The position numbers were made by a program, and so were the translations under genes. Below are positions 32,772 to 41,005 of a DNA stretch of 64,000 bases, one piece after another. This DNA is from an uncultured Collinsella sp. Its GTDB lineage: Bacteria > Actinomycetota > Coriobacteriia > Coriobacteriales > Coriobacteriaceae. Numbering within the stretch: position 1 is the first letter of the stretch; every line of letters begins with the position of its first letter. The notes under the pieces are model-generated. The model searched no databases and was not told the origin of the DNA. It saw only the letters and a program-made list of their open reading frames with translations. The stretch lies in the NCBI GenBank assembly GCA_902493855.1, contig CABUQV010000002.1:1-64000 (forward strand). The letters are read 5' to 3'.

Positions 32772-34205
32772 CTAATTCCAAGACTGTTGATGCTCTTCGT
32801 AGGTTTGCGAGAAGTACTCCTCGTCCTGCGTAATGTAGAAATACAGGTCATCGGAGTCGGTCGGCTCAAGCGTGGCCTTAAGCGCCTCGAGCGACGGAGA
32901 GCAGATGGGCGTGGGCGGCAGGCCCTCATGCTTATAGGTGTTATACGGACTATCGCTCTGCAGGTCGTCGGCGGTAACCTCGCCACCGGTGACATACATC
33001 ATAGTCGCATCGCTATTGAGATAGCGCAAGCCATCGAGCTTGCCGGCAAGGCGGTTGTAGAAGACCGAGGCCACGTGCGCACGGTGATCGGCGTTGAGGC
33101 CCTCGCGCTCAACGATAGAGGCCAAGTTGACGATGTCGTAATCGGACATCTCCACGCCGTAGCGCTCCTTGATGTTGGCTTCGCAGCTCGCAAAGTCAAG
33201 CGACTTGTACTCGGTCTTAAACTGATCGAGCATAGCGCGAATCACGTCATCGGCCGTCGGCGAATCGCCCAGCGAATAGGTCTTCGGGAACAAGAAACCC
33301 TCGAGCGAGTCGTTGGCGGCGCCCTTAAGGAAGCTATAGTCGTCAACGTAGTTGGAGGCCTTGGCCTGGTTGAGGAAGTCTTCCTTAGAGATGCTGTCGT
33401 AGGCCTGGGCCACACGGTCGGCGACTTGATCGACCGTTAGGCCCTCAGGGATAGTCAGCGCATTGGAGCCCGCGTTGGGGCCTTCCATGAGCTGCTGAAC
33501 AACCTTGGTCGCATCCATGAGTGTGGTGAACGAATAATCACCAGGCTTGAGCGACATATCGGCGTTGAGCTTTTTCACCGCCGCATAATAATCCTTGGGA
33601 TTTTCGACGATATGATTCTCGGAGAGAATCGAAGCGATGCTGTCACCCGAGGCACCATCGGGAATCGTGATAGTAACCTGCTGGCCTGCAACGACTTTCG
33701 CACCCTCACCGCCAAAGAAGCCCTTGGCGGCTGGCACGACAAAGAAAACGATCGCGACAAGCGCAAGCACGGCAACAACGCCACCGATAATCATAGGCAC
33801 CGGGGAGCTTTTCTTTTGAGCACCGCGACGAGCATGCGTGTTGTAGCTCGAGCGGGTCGCCGGAGCAACGCCATGCGAACCACGAGCGTGATGCGAATGC
33901 GATTGGGGGGCCTGCGTTCGCTGGGTAGGTGCCTGCTGCTTAAAGCGGGTGCCGCCTGCAGGCTGGGCCGTACGAGCAGTGGGCTGCTGAGCCGCGTGAG
34001 AAGCCGAATGCTGAACCGAACGAGCAGAAGGCTGCTGACCCGTCCGTTGAACAGGTTGGGCCGAACGAGAGAAGGACTGCGCCGGGTGCGCGGCAGGCTG
34101 AGCTGCGCGCTGCGTCGGCTGTGCCGGACGCTGGCCAGGCTGGGCAGGGCGCGACGCCGGCTGCTGTGTACGATTCGGCTGGCGCGGATCGGAAGCACTA
34201 GGCAT
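32772..34205 (-). CDS. mltG: Endolytic murein transglycosylase MltG
   Basis: A 477-residue single-pass membrane enzyme that cuts nascent glycan strands. The first ~125 residues are a cytoplasmic low-complexity stretch rich in Gln, Pro, Ala and Ser (repeats such as RPAQPGQ, RAAQPAA), far longer than usual. One transmembrane helix follows (VPMIIGGVVAVLALVAIVFF, about 135-155), then a LysM-like domain (ITIPDGASGDSIASILSEN) and the YceG catalytic domain with the catalytic Glu in LASIVEREG and the terminal LYFYITQDEEYFSQTYEEH. The start ATG overlaps the ruvX end by eight bases. Confidence 0.92.
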   Translation of the reverse strand: MPSASDPRQPNRTQQPASRPAQPGQRPAQPTQRAAQPAAHPAQSFSRSAQPVQRTGQQPSARSVQHSASHAAQQPTARTAQPAGGTRFKQQAPTQRTQAPQSHSHHARGSHGVAPATRSSYNTHARRGAQKKSSPVPMIIGGVVAVLALVAIVFFVVPAAKGFFGGEGAKVVAGQQVTITIPDGASGDSIASILSENHIVENPKDYYAAVKKLNADMSLKPGDYSFTTLMDATKVVQQLMEGPNAGSNALTIPEGLTVDQVADRVAQAYDSISKEDFLNQAKASNYVDDYSFLKGAANDSLEGFLFPKTYSLGDSPTADDVIRAMLDQFKTEYKSLDFASCEANIKERYGVEMSDYDIVNLASIVEREGLNADHRAHVASVFYNRLAGKLDGLRYLNSDATMMYVTGGEVTADDLQSDSPYNTYKHEGLPPTPICSPSLEALKATLEPTDSDDLYFYITQDEEYFSQTYEEHQQSWN

Positions 34206-34626
34206 GCGAAACCTCCTCGTTTTTACGATCGAGCCACGTCTGCAAAAACAGGCTGGCGGCAATCATGTCGATCTTGCCCCTCATCTGCTTTTCGTTGAGG
34301 CCCTGCTCGCGCAGGATACGCTTGGCCTCTTGCGAAGACAGACGTTCGTCCTCAAACTCCAGTGGAAGATCGAGCTTGTCGGCAATCTTTTGCGCCACGG
34401 CGGCAACGCGCTCGGCCTGGGGGCCGGGCTCACCGGCCATGGTCAAGGGACGTCCGCTAACCAGGATGTCGGGCTCATAGTCCTCGACCAGGTAGCGGAA
34501 CGTCTTGGCCATACCGGTGACCTCGGCGGCCGGGAGCACCTTGACGGGCATCGCCATCATGCCATCACGGCTCGAGACGGCGATGCCGATCCTGGTCTCC
34601 CCTATGTCCAGCGCAAGCGCGACCAC
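34198..34626 (-). CDS. ruvX: RuvX/YqgF Holliday-junction resolvase-like nuclease
   Basis: A 142-residue RNase H-fold protein. The catalytic aspartate is in ALDIGETRIGIAVS (residues 5-18), followed by VSGRPLTMAGEPG, FEDERLSSQEAKR and a final DMIAASLFLQTWLD, the complete acidic set. Family members process Holliday junctions or pre-16S rRNA ends. It lies between alaS and mltG, its conserved location. The start follows a plausible ribosome-binding site 17 bases after the alaS stop. Confidence 0.93.
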   Translation of the reverse strand: MVALALDIGETRIGIAVSSRDGMMAMPVKVLPAAEVTGMAKTFRYLVEDYEPDILVSGRPLTMAGEPGPQAERVAAVAQKIADKLDLPLEFEDERLSSQEAKRILREQGLNEKQMRGKIDMIAASLFLQTWLDRKNEEVSHA

Positions 34627-34643
34627 AGCGACTACCTAGATTC

Positions 34644-37301
34644 TTAGGCGCCGAGCGCGGTCTTGGCGGCCGCGAGGGCATCGGCGATGCCGGCGGCATT
34701 CTTGCCACCGGCCTGGGCCATGTTGGGACGGCCACCACCGCGACCGTCGACCAGACCCGCGATCTGCTTGATCACGTTACCGGCGTGGAACCCGGCCTTC
34801 ACGGCGTCATCGGAGCCGGCAGCGAGCAGGGCCGGAGTGCCCTTCTCAGTCACGCTTGCGACGACACAAGCGACAGGGCCGGCGACCTTCTGGTGCACGG
34901 TATCCCATACGTTGCGCAGGTCGGCAGCTTCAAGGCCCTGGAGCTCAGCAACGACGAGCTTGTAGCCACCGAGCTCGACAGCACCCTCGATGGCGCTGGA
35001 GATCGCATCGGAAGAGCCACCGGTGAGCGCCTTCTTGAGTTTATTGGACGTCTCGCGCAGCTCGACCTGCAGGTTCTCCACACGGGCGGGAACCTCGTCG
35101 ACGCGGCACTTGAGCGCAGCGGCGGCGGCGTCAACGAGTGCCAGGCGGTCGGCCATATAGTCGAGAGCACCCTTGGAGGTCACGGCTTCGATACGGCGGA
35201 CATTGGAGCCCGTGGAGGACTCGGAAATGATCTTGAACAGGCCAATCTCGGCGGTATTGGCGGCATGGGTGCCACCACAGAGCTCGCGGGAGAACGGCTG
35301 GCCCTCGGCGCCCACGGAGACGACGCGGACGACATCGCCGTACTTCTCTCCAAACAGAGCGACAGCGCCGGCAGCCTTAGCCTCGTCGATGCCCATAACA
35401 CGGGTCACAACCGGCTTGGAGGCGAAGATCTGCTGGTTGACCAGGTCCTCTACAGCCTTGAGCTGCTCGGAGGAAAGGGCCTCGAAGTGCGTGAAGTCAA
35501 AGCGAAGGTGCTCGGGCGTCACCAGCGAGCCGGCCTGGGAGACGTGCTCGCCCAGGACCTGCTTAAGGGCAGCGTCGAGCAGGTGCGTGGCGGTGTGGTT
35601 GCGGCGCAGGAAGCCACGGCGCTCGGCGTCGAGCGCGGCGGTAACAGCGGCACCGACAGTCAGCGTGCCATCGGCAACGTGCGCGACGTGGGCATACAGG
35701 CCGTTGTGGTTCTTGGTGTCGGCAACGGTCAGAACAACGCCCTCAGCGGAAAGCTTGCCGGCGTCGCCCTGCTGGCCGCCCATCTCGGCATAGAACGGGG
35801 TGCGGTCGAGCACGACCTCGACGTCCTCGCCGGCGGCAGCGGAATCGACGGACTCGCCGTTGCGCACGATGGCGACAACCTTGGCGCCCTCGATCACATC
35901 GTTGTCATAGCCGTCGAACTCGGTCGCAGCGACCTTGTCGGAAAGCTCGACCCACACATCGTTGAAGCTGCCCCAGGCATCGCCCTTGGCGTTAGCGCGG
36001 GCGCGGGCCTTCTGGTCCTCCATGCAGGCAGTAAAGCCGTCCATGTCGACGTCGTGACCGGCGGTGCCGGCGATCTCGACGGTCAGGTCGATGGGGAAAC
36101 CAAAGGTATCGTGCAGCTTAAAGGCGACATCGCCCGGAAGCACAGCGCCCTCGGCAAGCGCTGCCAGAGCCTCGTCCAGGTAAACGCGGCCGTTGTCGAG
36201 CGTCGTGGAGAAGCGCTCCTCCTCGGAGGCAACGATACCCTTGACGAGCGCGACGTTCTTGAGCAATTCGGGATAGGCCTCGCCCATCTGAGCGTTGACC
36301 TCGTCGATAAACTTGGTCAGGAAGGCACCCTCGATGCCCAACAGGCGACCGTGGAACACGGCGCGGCGGAGCAGGCGGCGAAGGACGTACTCACGACCCT
36401 CGTTACCGGGAAGGATGCCGTCCGAGATCATAAAGTCGACAGCACGGGAGTGGTCGGCGATGATGCGCAGGGAGCGGCTGGCACCGGAGTAATCGTCGGC
36501 GTCATAGGTCTTGCCGCTGATCTCCTCGCCCAGCTTGATGAGATGCTGCATCAAATCGCCGTCGTAATTGGCGGTCTTGTGCTGCATGATGGCGGCCATG
36601 CGCTCCAGGCCCATGCCCGTATCGAGGTTGCGGTGCGGCAGCTCCGGCATGGAGCCGTCCTCCTGACGGTCGTACTGGGTAAACACGAGGTTCCAGAACT
36701 CAAGGAAGCGGTCGCAGTCGCAGCCAGGCTTGCAGTCGGGGCTGCCGCAGCCGACCTCCTCGCCCATGTCAAAGTAGATCTCGGAGCACGGACCGCAGGG
36801 GCCGGTGGGGCCAGCGGCCCAGAAGTTGTCGTCCTCGCCCAAGCGGGAGATGTGGTCCTCGGCAACGCCCAGAGAACGCCACACGTCGTGGGTCTCGTCG
36901 TCCTCGGTAAAGACGGTGAAGTACAGGCGGTCGAGCGGCAGCTTGAACTCCTTGGTGATGAGCTCAAAGGCCCAGGCGCAAGCCTGCTCCTTGGAGACGC
37001 CGCCAAAAGAGAAATCGCCGAGCATCTCGAAGAAGGACAGGTGACGGCCGTCCTCGCCGATGCAATCGATGTCGTTGGTGCGGACGCACTTCTGGCAGGA
37101 AATCGCGCCGATCTCCTTCATGGTCTTCTTGCCCTGGTAGTACTCCTTAAACTGGTTCATGCCGGCGTTGGCAAGCAGCAGCGAAGGATCGTCGGGAACA
37201 AGAGACGAAGAAGGATAGAGCTTAAGACCGCGCTCCTCAAAGAAGTTGAGGAACTTGGAGCGGATCTCGGCCGTAGTCATTGACGGGTAGTCAGCACTCA
37301 T
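34644..37301 (-). CDS. alaS: Alanyl-tRNA synthetase
   Basis: An 885-residue AlaRS. The class II catalytic core begins TAEIRSKFLNFFEERG, with LLLANAGMNQFK and SCQKCVRTNDID. The editing domain has zinc ligands in NHTATHLLDAAL and ELCGGTHAANT, and the C-terminal C-Ala domain contains a DHHA1-like glycine motif (GGRPNMAQAGG). All domains are complete. ATG at 37301 gives MSADYPSMTTAEIRSK with a GAGG site upstream. It heads the alaS-ruvX-mltG-yqeG-aroK-aroB-like minus-strand run. Confidence 0.96.
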   Translation of the reverse strand: MSADYPSMTTAEIRSKFLNFFEERGLKLYPSSSLVPDDPSLLLANAGMNQFKEYYQGKKTMKEIGAISCQKCVRTNDIDCIGEDGRHLSFFEMLGDFSFGGVSKEQACAWAFELITKEFKLPLDRLYFTVFTEDDETHDVWRSLGVAEDHISRLGEDDNFWAAGPTGPCGPCSEIYFDMGEEVGCGSPDCKPGCDCDRFLEFWNLVFTQYDRQEDGSMPELPHRNLDTGMGLERMAAIMQHKTANYDGDLMQHLIKLGEEISGKTYDADDYSGASRSLRIIADHSRAVDFMISDGILPGNEGREYVLRRLLRRAVFHGRLLGIEGAFLTKFIDEVNAQMGEAYPELLKNVALVKGIVASEEERFSTTLDNGRVYLDEALAALAEGAVLPGDVAFKLHDTFGFPIDLTVEIAGTAGHDVDMDGFTACMEDQKARARANAKGDAWGSFNDVWVELSDKVAATEFDGYDNDVIEGAKVVAIVRNGESVDSAAAGEDVEVVLDRTPFYAEMGGQQGDAGKLSAEGVVLTVADTKNHNGLYAHVAHVADGTLTVGAAVTAALDAERRGFLRRNHTATHLLDAALKQVLGEHVSQAGSLVTPEHLRFDFTHFEALSSEQLKAVEDLVNQQIFASKPVVTRVMGIDEAKAAGAVALFGEKYGDVVRVVSVGAEGQPFSRELCGGTHAANTAEIGLFKIISESSTGSNVRRIEAVTSKGALDYMADRLALVDAAAAALKCRVDEVPARVENLQVELRETSNKLKKALTGGSSDAISSAIEGAVELGGYKLVVAELQGLEAADLRNVWDTVHQKVAGPVACVVASVTEKGTPALLAAGSDDAVKAGFHAGNVIKQIAGLVDGRGGGRPNMAQAGGKNAAGIADALAAAKTALGA

Positions 37302-37499
37302 AGAGGGAATCTCCTCGGTTTCACATCGAAACAGTTCAAACGTAACGATATTACCATCCCACCGCGCAAGTGCAAAAAAGAGGGCCGGCAAACAGCGACC
37401 CTCCAGCGAAAGTGCATGTTATTTAGGACAGCCAAAGTCTTTGAAAAACTAATGACTGCTGTAGAATTACATATAAGAGCTACTCGAAAGGAGCGATCG

Positions 37500-37739
37500 A
37501 TGAAAAGCAAACGATTTGTCCTGAATGCACTTCTGGTAGTAGCACTTTTAGCGCTCTTGGCCTTCTCCTGCTGGTACGCAAACCAACCAGCATTTGGCTA
37601 CGTATTGTATGCAGCAATGTCCGGCGATAATGCATATTACGCTCTACGCGCAATTGACGTTCTCTTTTTCTATGTAGCCGGCCCCTTATCAATCGCTTTG
37701 CTCGCATTTCTTGTCATTTACAACTTCAAGAAGCGTTAA
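37500..37739 (+). CDS. Small AT-rich two-helix membrane protein, unknown function
   Basis: A 79-residue protein on the strand opposite to all neighbours. It has a basic N-terminus (MKSKRF), one helix at about 7-26 (VLNALLVVALLALLAFSC), a polar loop, and a second helix at about 55-75 (GPLSIALLAFLVIYNF), ending in KKR. GAAAGGAG stands six bases before the ATG. Codon use and base composition are clearly more AT-rich than in flanking genes, which suggests acquisition. A TTGAAA/TAGAAT pair (37441/37462) upstream is a possible promoter with a short 15-base spacer. It ends five bases from the convergent AI-2E family gene. I do not recognise a family. Confidence 0.75.
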   Translation: MKSKRFVLNALLVVALLALLAFSCWYANQPAFGYVLYAAMSGDNAYYALRAIDVLFFYVAGPLSIALLAFLVIYNFKKR

Positions 37740-37745
37740 TAGGAC

Positions 37746-39158
37746 CTAATTAGAATCCGAATCGTCCATGGAGCCGTCGATGCCGGTTTTGGTGTCGTCA
37801 TCCGTGTTGGAATCGTCATCCTTAGCGAAGGGGTTCTTGAAGAAGCCCGTCGCATCGGGCTGCAGACCAGAGAGCTTGATCCAGGGATTATCGAGCTCGG
37901 GCTTGGGCATGGCCTTGGCCTCGGGCGCAGTCTCGTTACCGATAAGCTCAGACTCGTAGATGAAGGTGTCGTCGCCGAGCGCGTCGTAGGCGGCGACCGG
38001 GTTGCCATCGACATCGCGGTACGGCGTGCCCTTAAACACGGCACCGTCATAGGCCACAAGCTGTCGGCCGGTCTCATTCTCGAAGTAGTACACGAAGATA
38101 CCCTTGAGGGCCGCACAAAGCGGGATGGCAATAATCATACCGATGGGGCCCATGAGTGCCGAGCCAATAACGAGCGCCGTGAGGCTCATGATGGGATGCA
38201 CCTGCACCGAGCTCTGCATGACCTTAGGCGAAATCACGTTATCGGTGACGTTTTGCGCGACCATCGTCACAACGAGCGTCCATAACGCCAACATGGGGCT
38301 GAACATGAAACCGAGCACTGTGGCGATTGCTGCGCTCACCCAAGGACCGACGACCGGAACCAAATGCATGATGCCGGTAAAGATAGCCATGAGCGCCGCA
38401 TACGGATGGCCGATGATCATAAAACCGATAAAGGCGAGGAAACCACCGCAGATGGACGTCACGACCATACCGCGCATGTAGCCGCCGACAGAGCGAGAAA
38501 GGATGGCGACCATAAAGCGGCACGAGGTCTCCTTCTCCTGACCGATGATGGTGCAAATCTCGTGGTGCATGCGAGGGTAGTCGCAGGCCATCCAGTACGC
38601 AAGCACCAGACCAAGGAAGATCACGAACAACTGCGAGGCCGTATTGGTGATGAGCGGGAACACACCGCGGCCAAGCTCGGCAGCGATCTGAGACACGTAC
38701 TTCGATGCCACGGTAACAAGCGACGAAAGATTATCGTCCAAATACTCCTTGAGCGGCGTGTTGTTGAGCGTCTTGGCATGCGAGATCATCTCGTTGAGAT
38801 CGCCACCCGCAACACGAAGCTGCTCGGGCAGGCGGCTCAGGACTTCCATGATCTGACCAAAGAGAATCGGCGACAAAATGCAAACGACACCGACGAGCAC
38901 GGCAACAACAACAATAAGCGCGATAAGCGAACCGATGCCGCGATTCACGCCATGGTGCTCGAGCCAGTTGGTGATCGGGGACATCACAAAGGCAATGATG
39001 GAACCAACAGCGAGAAACTCGATAACCGGTGCCAGGATGCCCATAAGGTTAAAGATGACAGCAGCAATAACAATGCAGCCGACAACAGCCCAAATGCGCA
39101 GCGTCAGAATGCGGGTGTCGCGCAGCACGCGATCGGTTTGTTGGGGGTGCTCACTCAT
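37746..39158 (-). CDS. AI-2E family transporter (PerM/YdiK type)
   Basis: A 470-residue membrane protein of the AI-2E exporter superfamily with about eight hydrophobic segments. Family landmarks are VIEFLAVGSIIAFVMSPITNWLE, FIGFMIIGHPYAALMAIFTGIMHLVPVVGPW and AQNVTDNVISPKVM. The last ~90 residues form a soluble acidic tail ending in an Asp/Ser/Asn-rich run, longer than usual. Substrates vary in this family (autoinducer-2, ions, unknown). It overlaps the sigma factor gene by four bases, so it may be part of a stress operon. Confidence 0.88.
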   Translation of the reverse strand: MSEHPQQTDRVLRDTRILTLRIWAVVGCIVIAAVIFNLMGILAPVIEFLAVGSIIAFVMSPITNWLEHHGVNRGIGSLIALIVVVAVLVGVVCILSPILFGQIMEVLSRLPEQLRVAGGDLNEMISHAKTLNNTPLKEYLDDNLSSLVTVASKYVSQIAAELGRGVFPLITNTASQLFVIFLGLVLAYWMACDYPRMHHEICTIIGQEKETSCRFMVAILSRSVGGYMRGMVVTSICGGFLAFIGFMIIGHPYAALMAIFTGIMHLVPVVGPWVSAAIATVLGFMFSPMLALWTLVVTMVAQNVTDNVISPKVMQSSVQVHPIMSLTALVIGSALMGPIGMIIAIPLCAALKGIFVYYFENETGRQLVAYDGAVFKGTPYRDVDGNPVAAYDALGDDTFIYESELIGNETAPEAKAMPKPELDNPWIKLSGLQPDATGFFKNPFAKDDDSNTDDDTKTGIDGSMDDSDSN

Positions 39159-39946
39159 GAACGAATCATCACTCCGTCGGGGTCGATCTTGTCCTGAATC
39201 TTCTTAAGCGTGCGGCGCAGCAGACGCGAAACCTGCACCTGAGAAATACCAAGCTTCTTGGCGATCTCGATCTGGGTCATGCCCTTCACAAAGCGCAGCT
39301 CGATCACCTCGCGCTCGCGCGGCGAGAAATCACGGATGGCTTCCTCGATCACTAGACGGTCATCGGTAAAGTCGAGCTCGTTGTCGTCGTCGGCGTAACG
39401 GTCGAGAATCGAGGGGGCATCGTCGGAATCGGACGCACCAGGAGCCTCGATGGGCACCGAAGTATAGGCCGAAGACGATTCCATAGCCTCGAGGACCTCA
39501 TCGACAGTCACATCTAGATACTCAGCGATCTCCTCAACCTTGGGCGAACGCTGCAGCTCGTTGGTAAGTTTGTCAGTAGCTTGGTTGACCTTGGCCGAGA
39601 GCTCCTGCAGACGACGCGGAACGCGCACACTCCAGCCCTTGTCGCGGAAATGGCGTTTGATCTCGCCCAGGATAGTGGGTGTTGCAAACGTCGTGAACTC
39701 GAGCCCGCGCTCGGGGTCAAAACGGTCGATAGCCTTGAGCAAACCCAGATAGCCGACCTGCATGAGGTCGTCGAGCGGCTCGCCGCGATTCTTAAATTTG
39801 TTGGCAAGAAACCTTACCAGGTTCATATGGGACATGACGAGCTGCTCACGGGCGTCCGGATCACCGGTCTCCTTGTAACGACGAAACAGCTCGCGGGTTT
39901 TCTCCTTGTCCCAAGCGGTCTTGCCGCTCCGGGAACGTTCGGTCAT
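39155..39946 (-). CDS. RNA polymerase sigma factor, SigB/SigF/SigG type
   Basis: A 263-residue group 3 sigma-70 factor. Region 2 spans NLVRFLANKFKNRGEPLDDLMQ and the following GYLGLLKAIDRFDPERG, region 3 includes SVRVPRRLQEL, KVEEIAEYLDVTVDEVLEA, and region 4 is the HTH SPREREVIELRFVKGMTQ followed by IAKKLGISQVQVSRLLRR. In Bacillus and actinobacteria such factors run general stress or developmental programmes and are held by an RsbW-type anti-sigma factor. An RsbW-like gene lies immediately upstream. No RsbV anti-anti-sigma gene is nearby. Confidence 0.93.
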   Translation of the reverse strand: MTERSRSGKTAWDKEKTRELFRRYKETGDPDAREQLVMSHMNLVRFLANKFKNRGEPLDDLMQVGYLGLLKAIDRFDPERGLEFTTFATPTILGEIKRHFRDKGWSVRVPRRLQELSAKVNQATDKLTNELQRSPKVEEIAEYLDVTVDEVLEAMESSSAYTSVPIEAPGASDSDDAPSILDRYADDDNELDFTDDRLVIEEAIRDFSPREREVIELRFVKGMTQIEIAKKLGISQVQVSRLLRRTLKKIQDKIDPDGVMIRS

Positions 39947-39947
39947 A

Positions 39948-40325
39948 TTAGATATCCGCCTTGAGGTCGAGGGAAAGCGTCAGGGGCGCCGCAGTCTTTT
40001 CGTAGGAATCGCACACGCTCGCGAGGATGAGTTCGGCATATACCGCTGCCTGGTCATCCTCATCGACAGTCGCCTGATCGCCAAAGGTAAAGGTCATGCC
40101 CACGTGCGATTCGTCGACATCGAATTTGATCGAGATATCGTCGGAATCAACAGCCGTGCAGCCAAAGATGAAGGCTTCCTCGGCAGCCATACGGATGTCC
40201 TCGATGCGATCGACAGACATAGAGCACAGGGCACCAACGTTGGCTGCCGTCATGCGCACAAGGCGAGCGAGACGCGGGGCACCGGCAACGGTCAGCGTGA
40301 TGGGGCAGGTTGCTTCGCTACTCAT
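39948..40325 (-). CDS. RsbW-like anti-sigma factor with degenerate ATP-binding motifs
   Basis: A 125-residue protein that aligns by pattern with SpoIIAB/RsbW serine kinases (LTVAGAPRLARLVRMTAANVG, then DRIEDIRMAAEEAFIFGC). In active kinases the N-box reads EAxxN; here it reads EAFIF, with Phe54 in place of the Mg-binding Asn. I also cannot find the DxGxG and GxGL G-boxes. It probably still binds the sigma factor encoded one base downstream but may not phosphorylate an RsbV partner. It overlaps the DUF948 gene by eight bases. Confidence 0.75.
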   Translation of the reverse strand: MSSEATCPITLTVAGAPRLARLVRMTAANVGALCSMSVDRIEDIRMAAEEAFIFGCTAVDSDDISIKFDVDESHVGMTFTFGDQATVDEDDQAAVYAELILASVCDSYEKTAAPLTLSLDLKADI

Positions 40326-40905
40326 CGCAGGACTCCTCAGAGGTCTCGGAGGGTGTATAGGTGTAATACTGAGCCGGCTTGGCTACAGACTTCTGGCCAT
40401 CATCGTCGCCCGCGGCGGCCTCGTCCTCGCCAATCAAGACGCGCTCGGTCGGCTGCTCGGCTTCTTCGGCGGCAGCGGAAAGCTTGCGCTCGGCTTCAGC
40501 TGCAGGAGCCTTCACCTTATTGAAGAGCTTCTGCACAGCACCGGCGGCAGAGTCGGTCACGCTCGACACAGCATTGCTGGCCTCGGCCATGCTGCCCGTA
40601 ACCTCGGAAATGTCGCGAACCACGGCTTCGACCTCTACGAGATTGGAGGTAAGGGCATCAACTGCCGTCTTGCTCGACTTAAGCAGCGGCTCCATCTGGG
40701 CAAGCGCCGGCGTAAGCTCATCGACAGCGCCATCGAGCTTTGCCACCACAGGCTGAGCCTCGGCGATGGTGTTGTTGAGGTCGTTCACGGTCTTATCGAG
40801 CGAGTCGACAACATTGCGGGTCTTGCGCAGGGTAAGCGCGAGCTCAGCGATGGCCCACACGCCGGCAACGGCGAGCAGCAGCAGGGCGATTTGAATGGGA
40901 CTCAT
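40318..40905 (-). CDS. DUF948-family membrane-anchored protein
   Basis: A 195-residue protein with one N-terminal transmembrane helix (IQIALLLLAVAGVWAIAELA), a long amphipathic region with heptad-like spacing (VDSLDKTVNDLNNTIAEAQ, VDELTPALAQMEPLLKSS), typical of DUF948/YtxG proteins, and an acidic alanine/glutamate-rich tail ending PSETSEESCDE. DUF948 proteins sit in general-stress or envelope operons in Firmicutes. Here it precedes the RsbW-like and sigma genes with overlapping frames, so it is likely cotranscribed. Confidence 0.85.
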   Translation of the reverse strand: MSPIQIALLLLAVAGVWAIAELALTLRKTRNVVDSLDKTVNDLNNTIAEAQPVVAKLDGAVDELTPALAQMEPLLKSSKTAVDALTSNLVEVEAVVRDISEVTGSMAEASNAVSSVTDSAAGAVQKLFNKVKAPAAEAERKLSAAAEEAEQPTERVLIGEDEAAAGDDDGQKSVAKPAQYYTYTPSETSEESCDE

Positions 40906-41005
40906 ACAAGCCTCCCGGAAGAATCGAAATACAGACGCTTTTCATGGTACCCCAAAGGGGACCGAACATGCCAAGAGCAGCAACGTGGGACAAAATTATC
41001 AGCAG

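Noticed and set aside
33790..34200. Repetitive Q/P/A codons at the start of mltG considered as a DNA tandem repeat or CRISPR-like array
   Set aside because: The units are irregular in length and sequence, are in frame, and continue into the MltG membrane helix, so they are protein low complexity.
34785..37283. Long plus-strand open frame over alaS (about 830 codons)
   Set aside because: It is the mirror of alaS, with low-complexity Gly/Val/Leu/Asp content and no ribosome-binding site.
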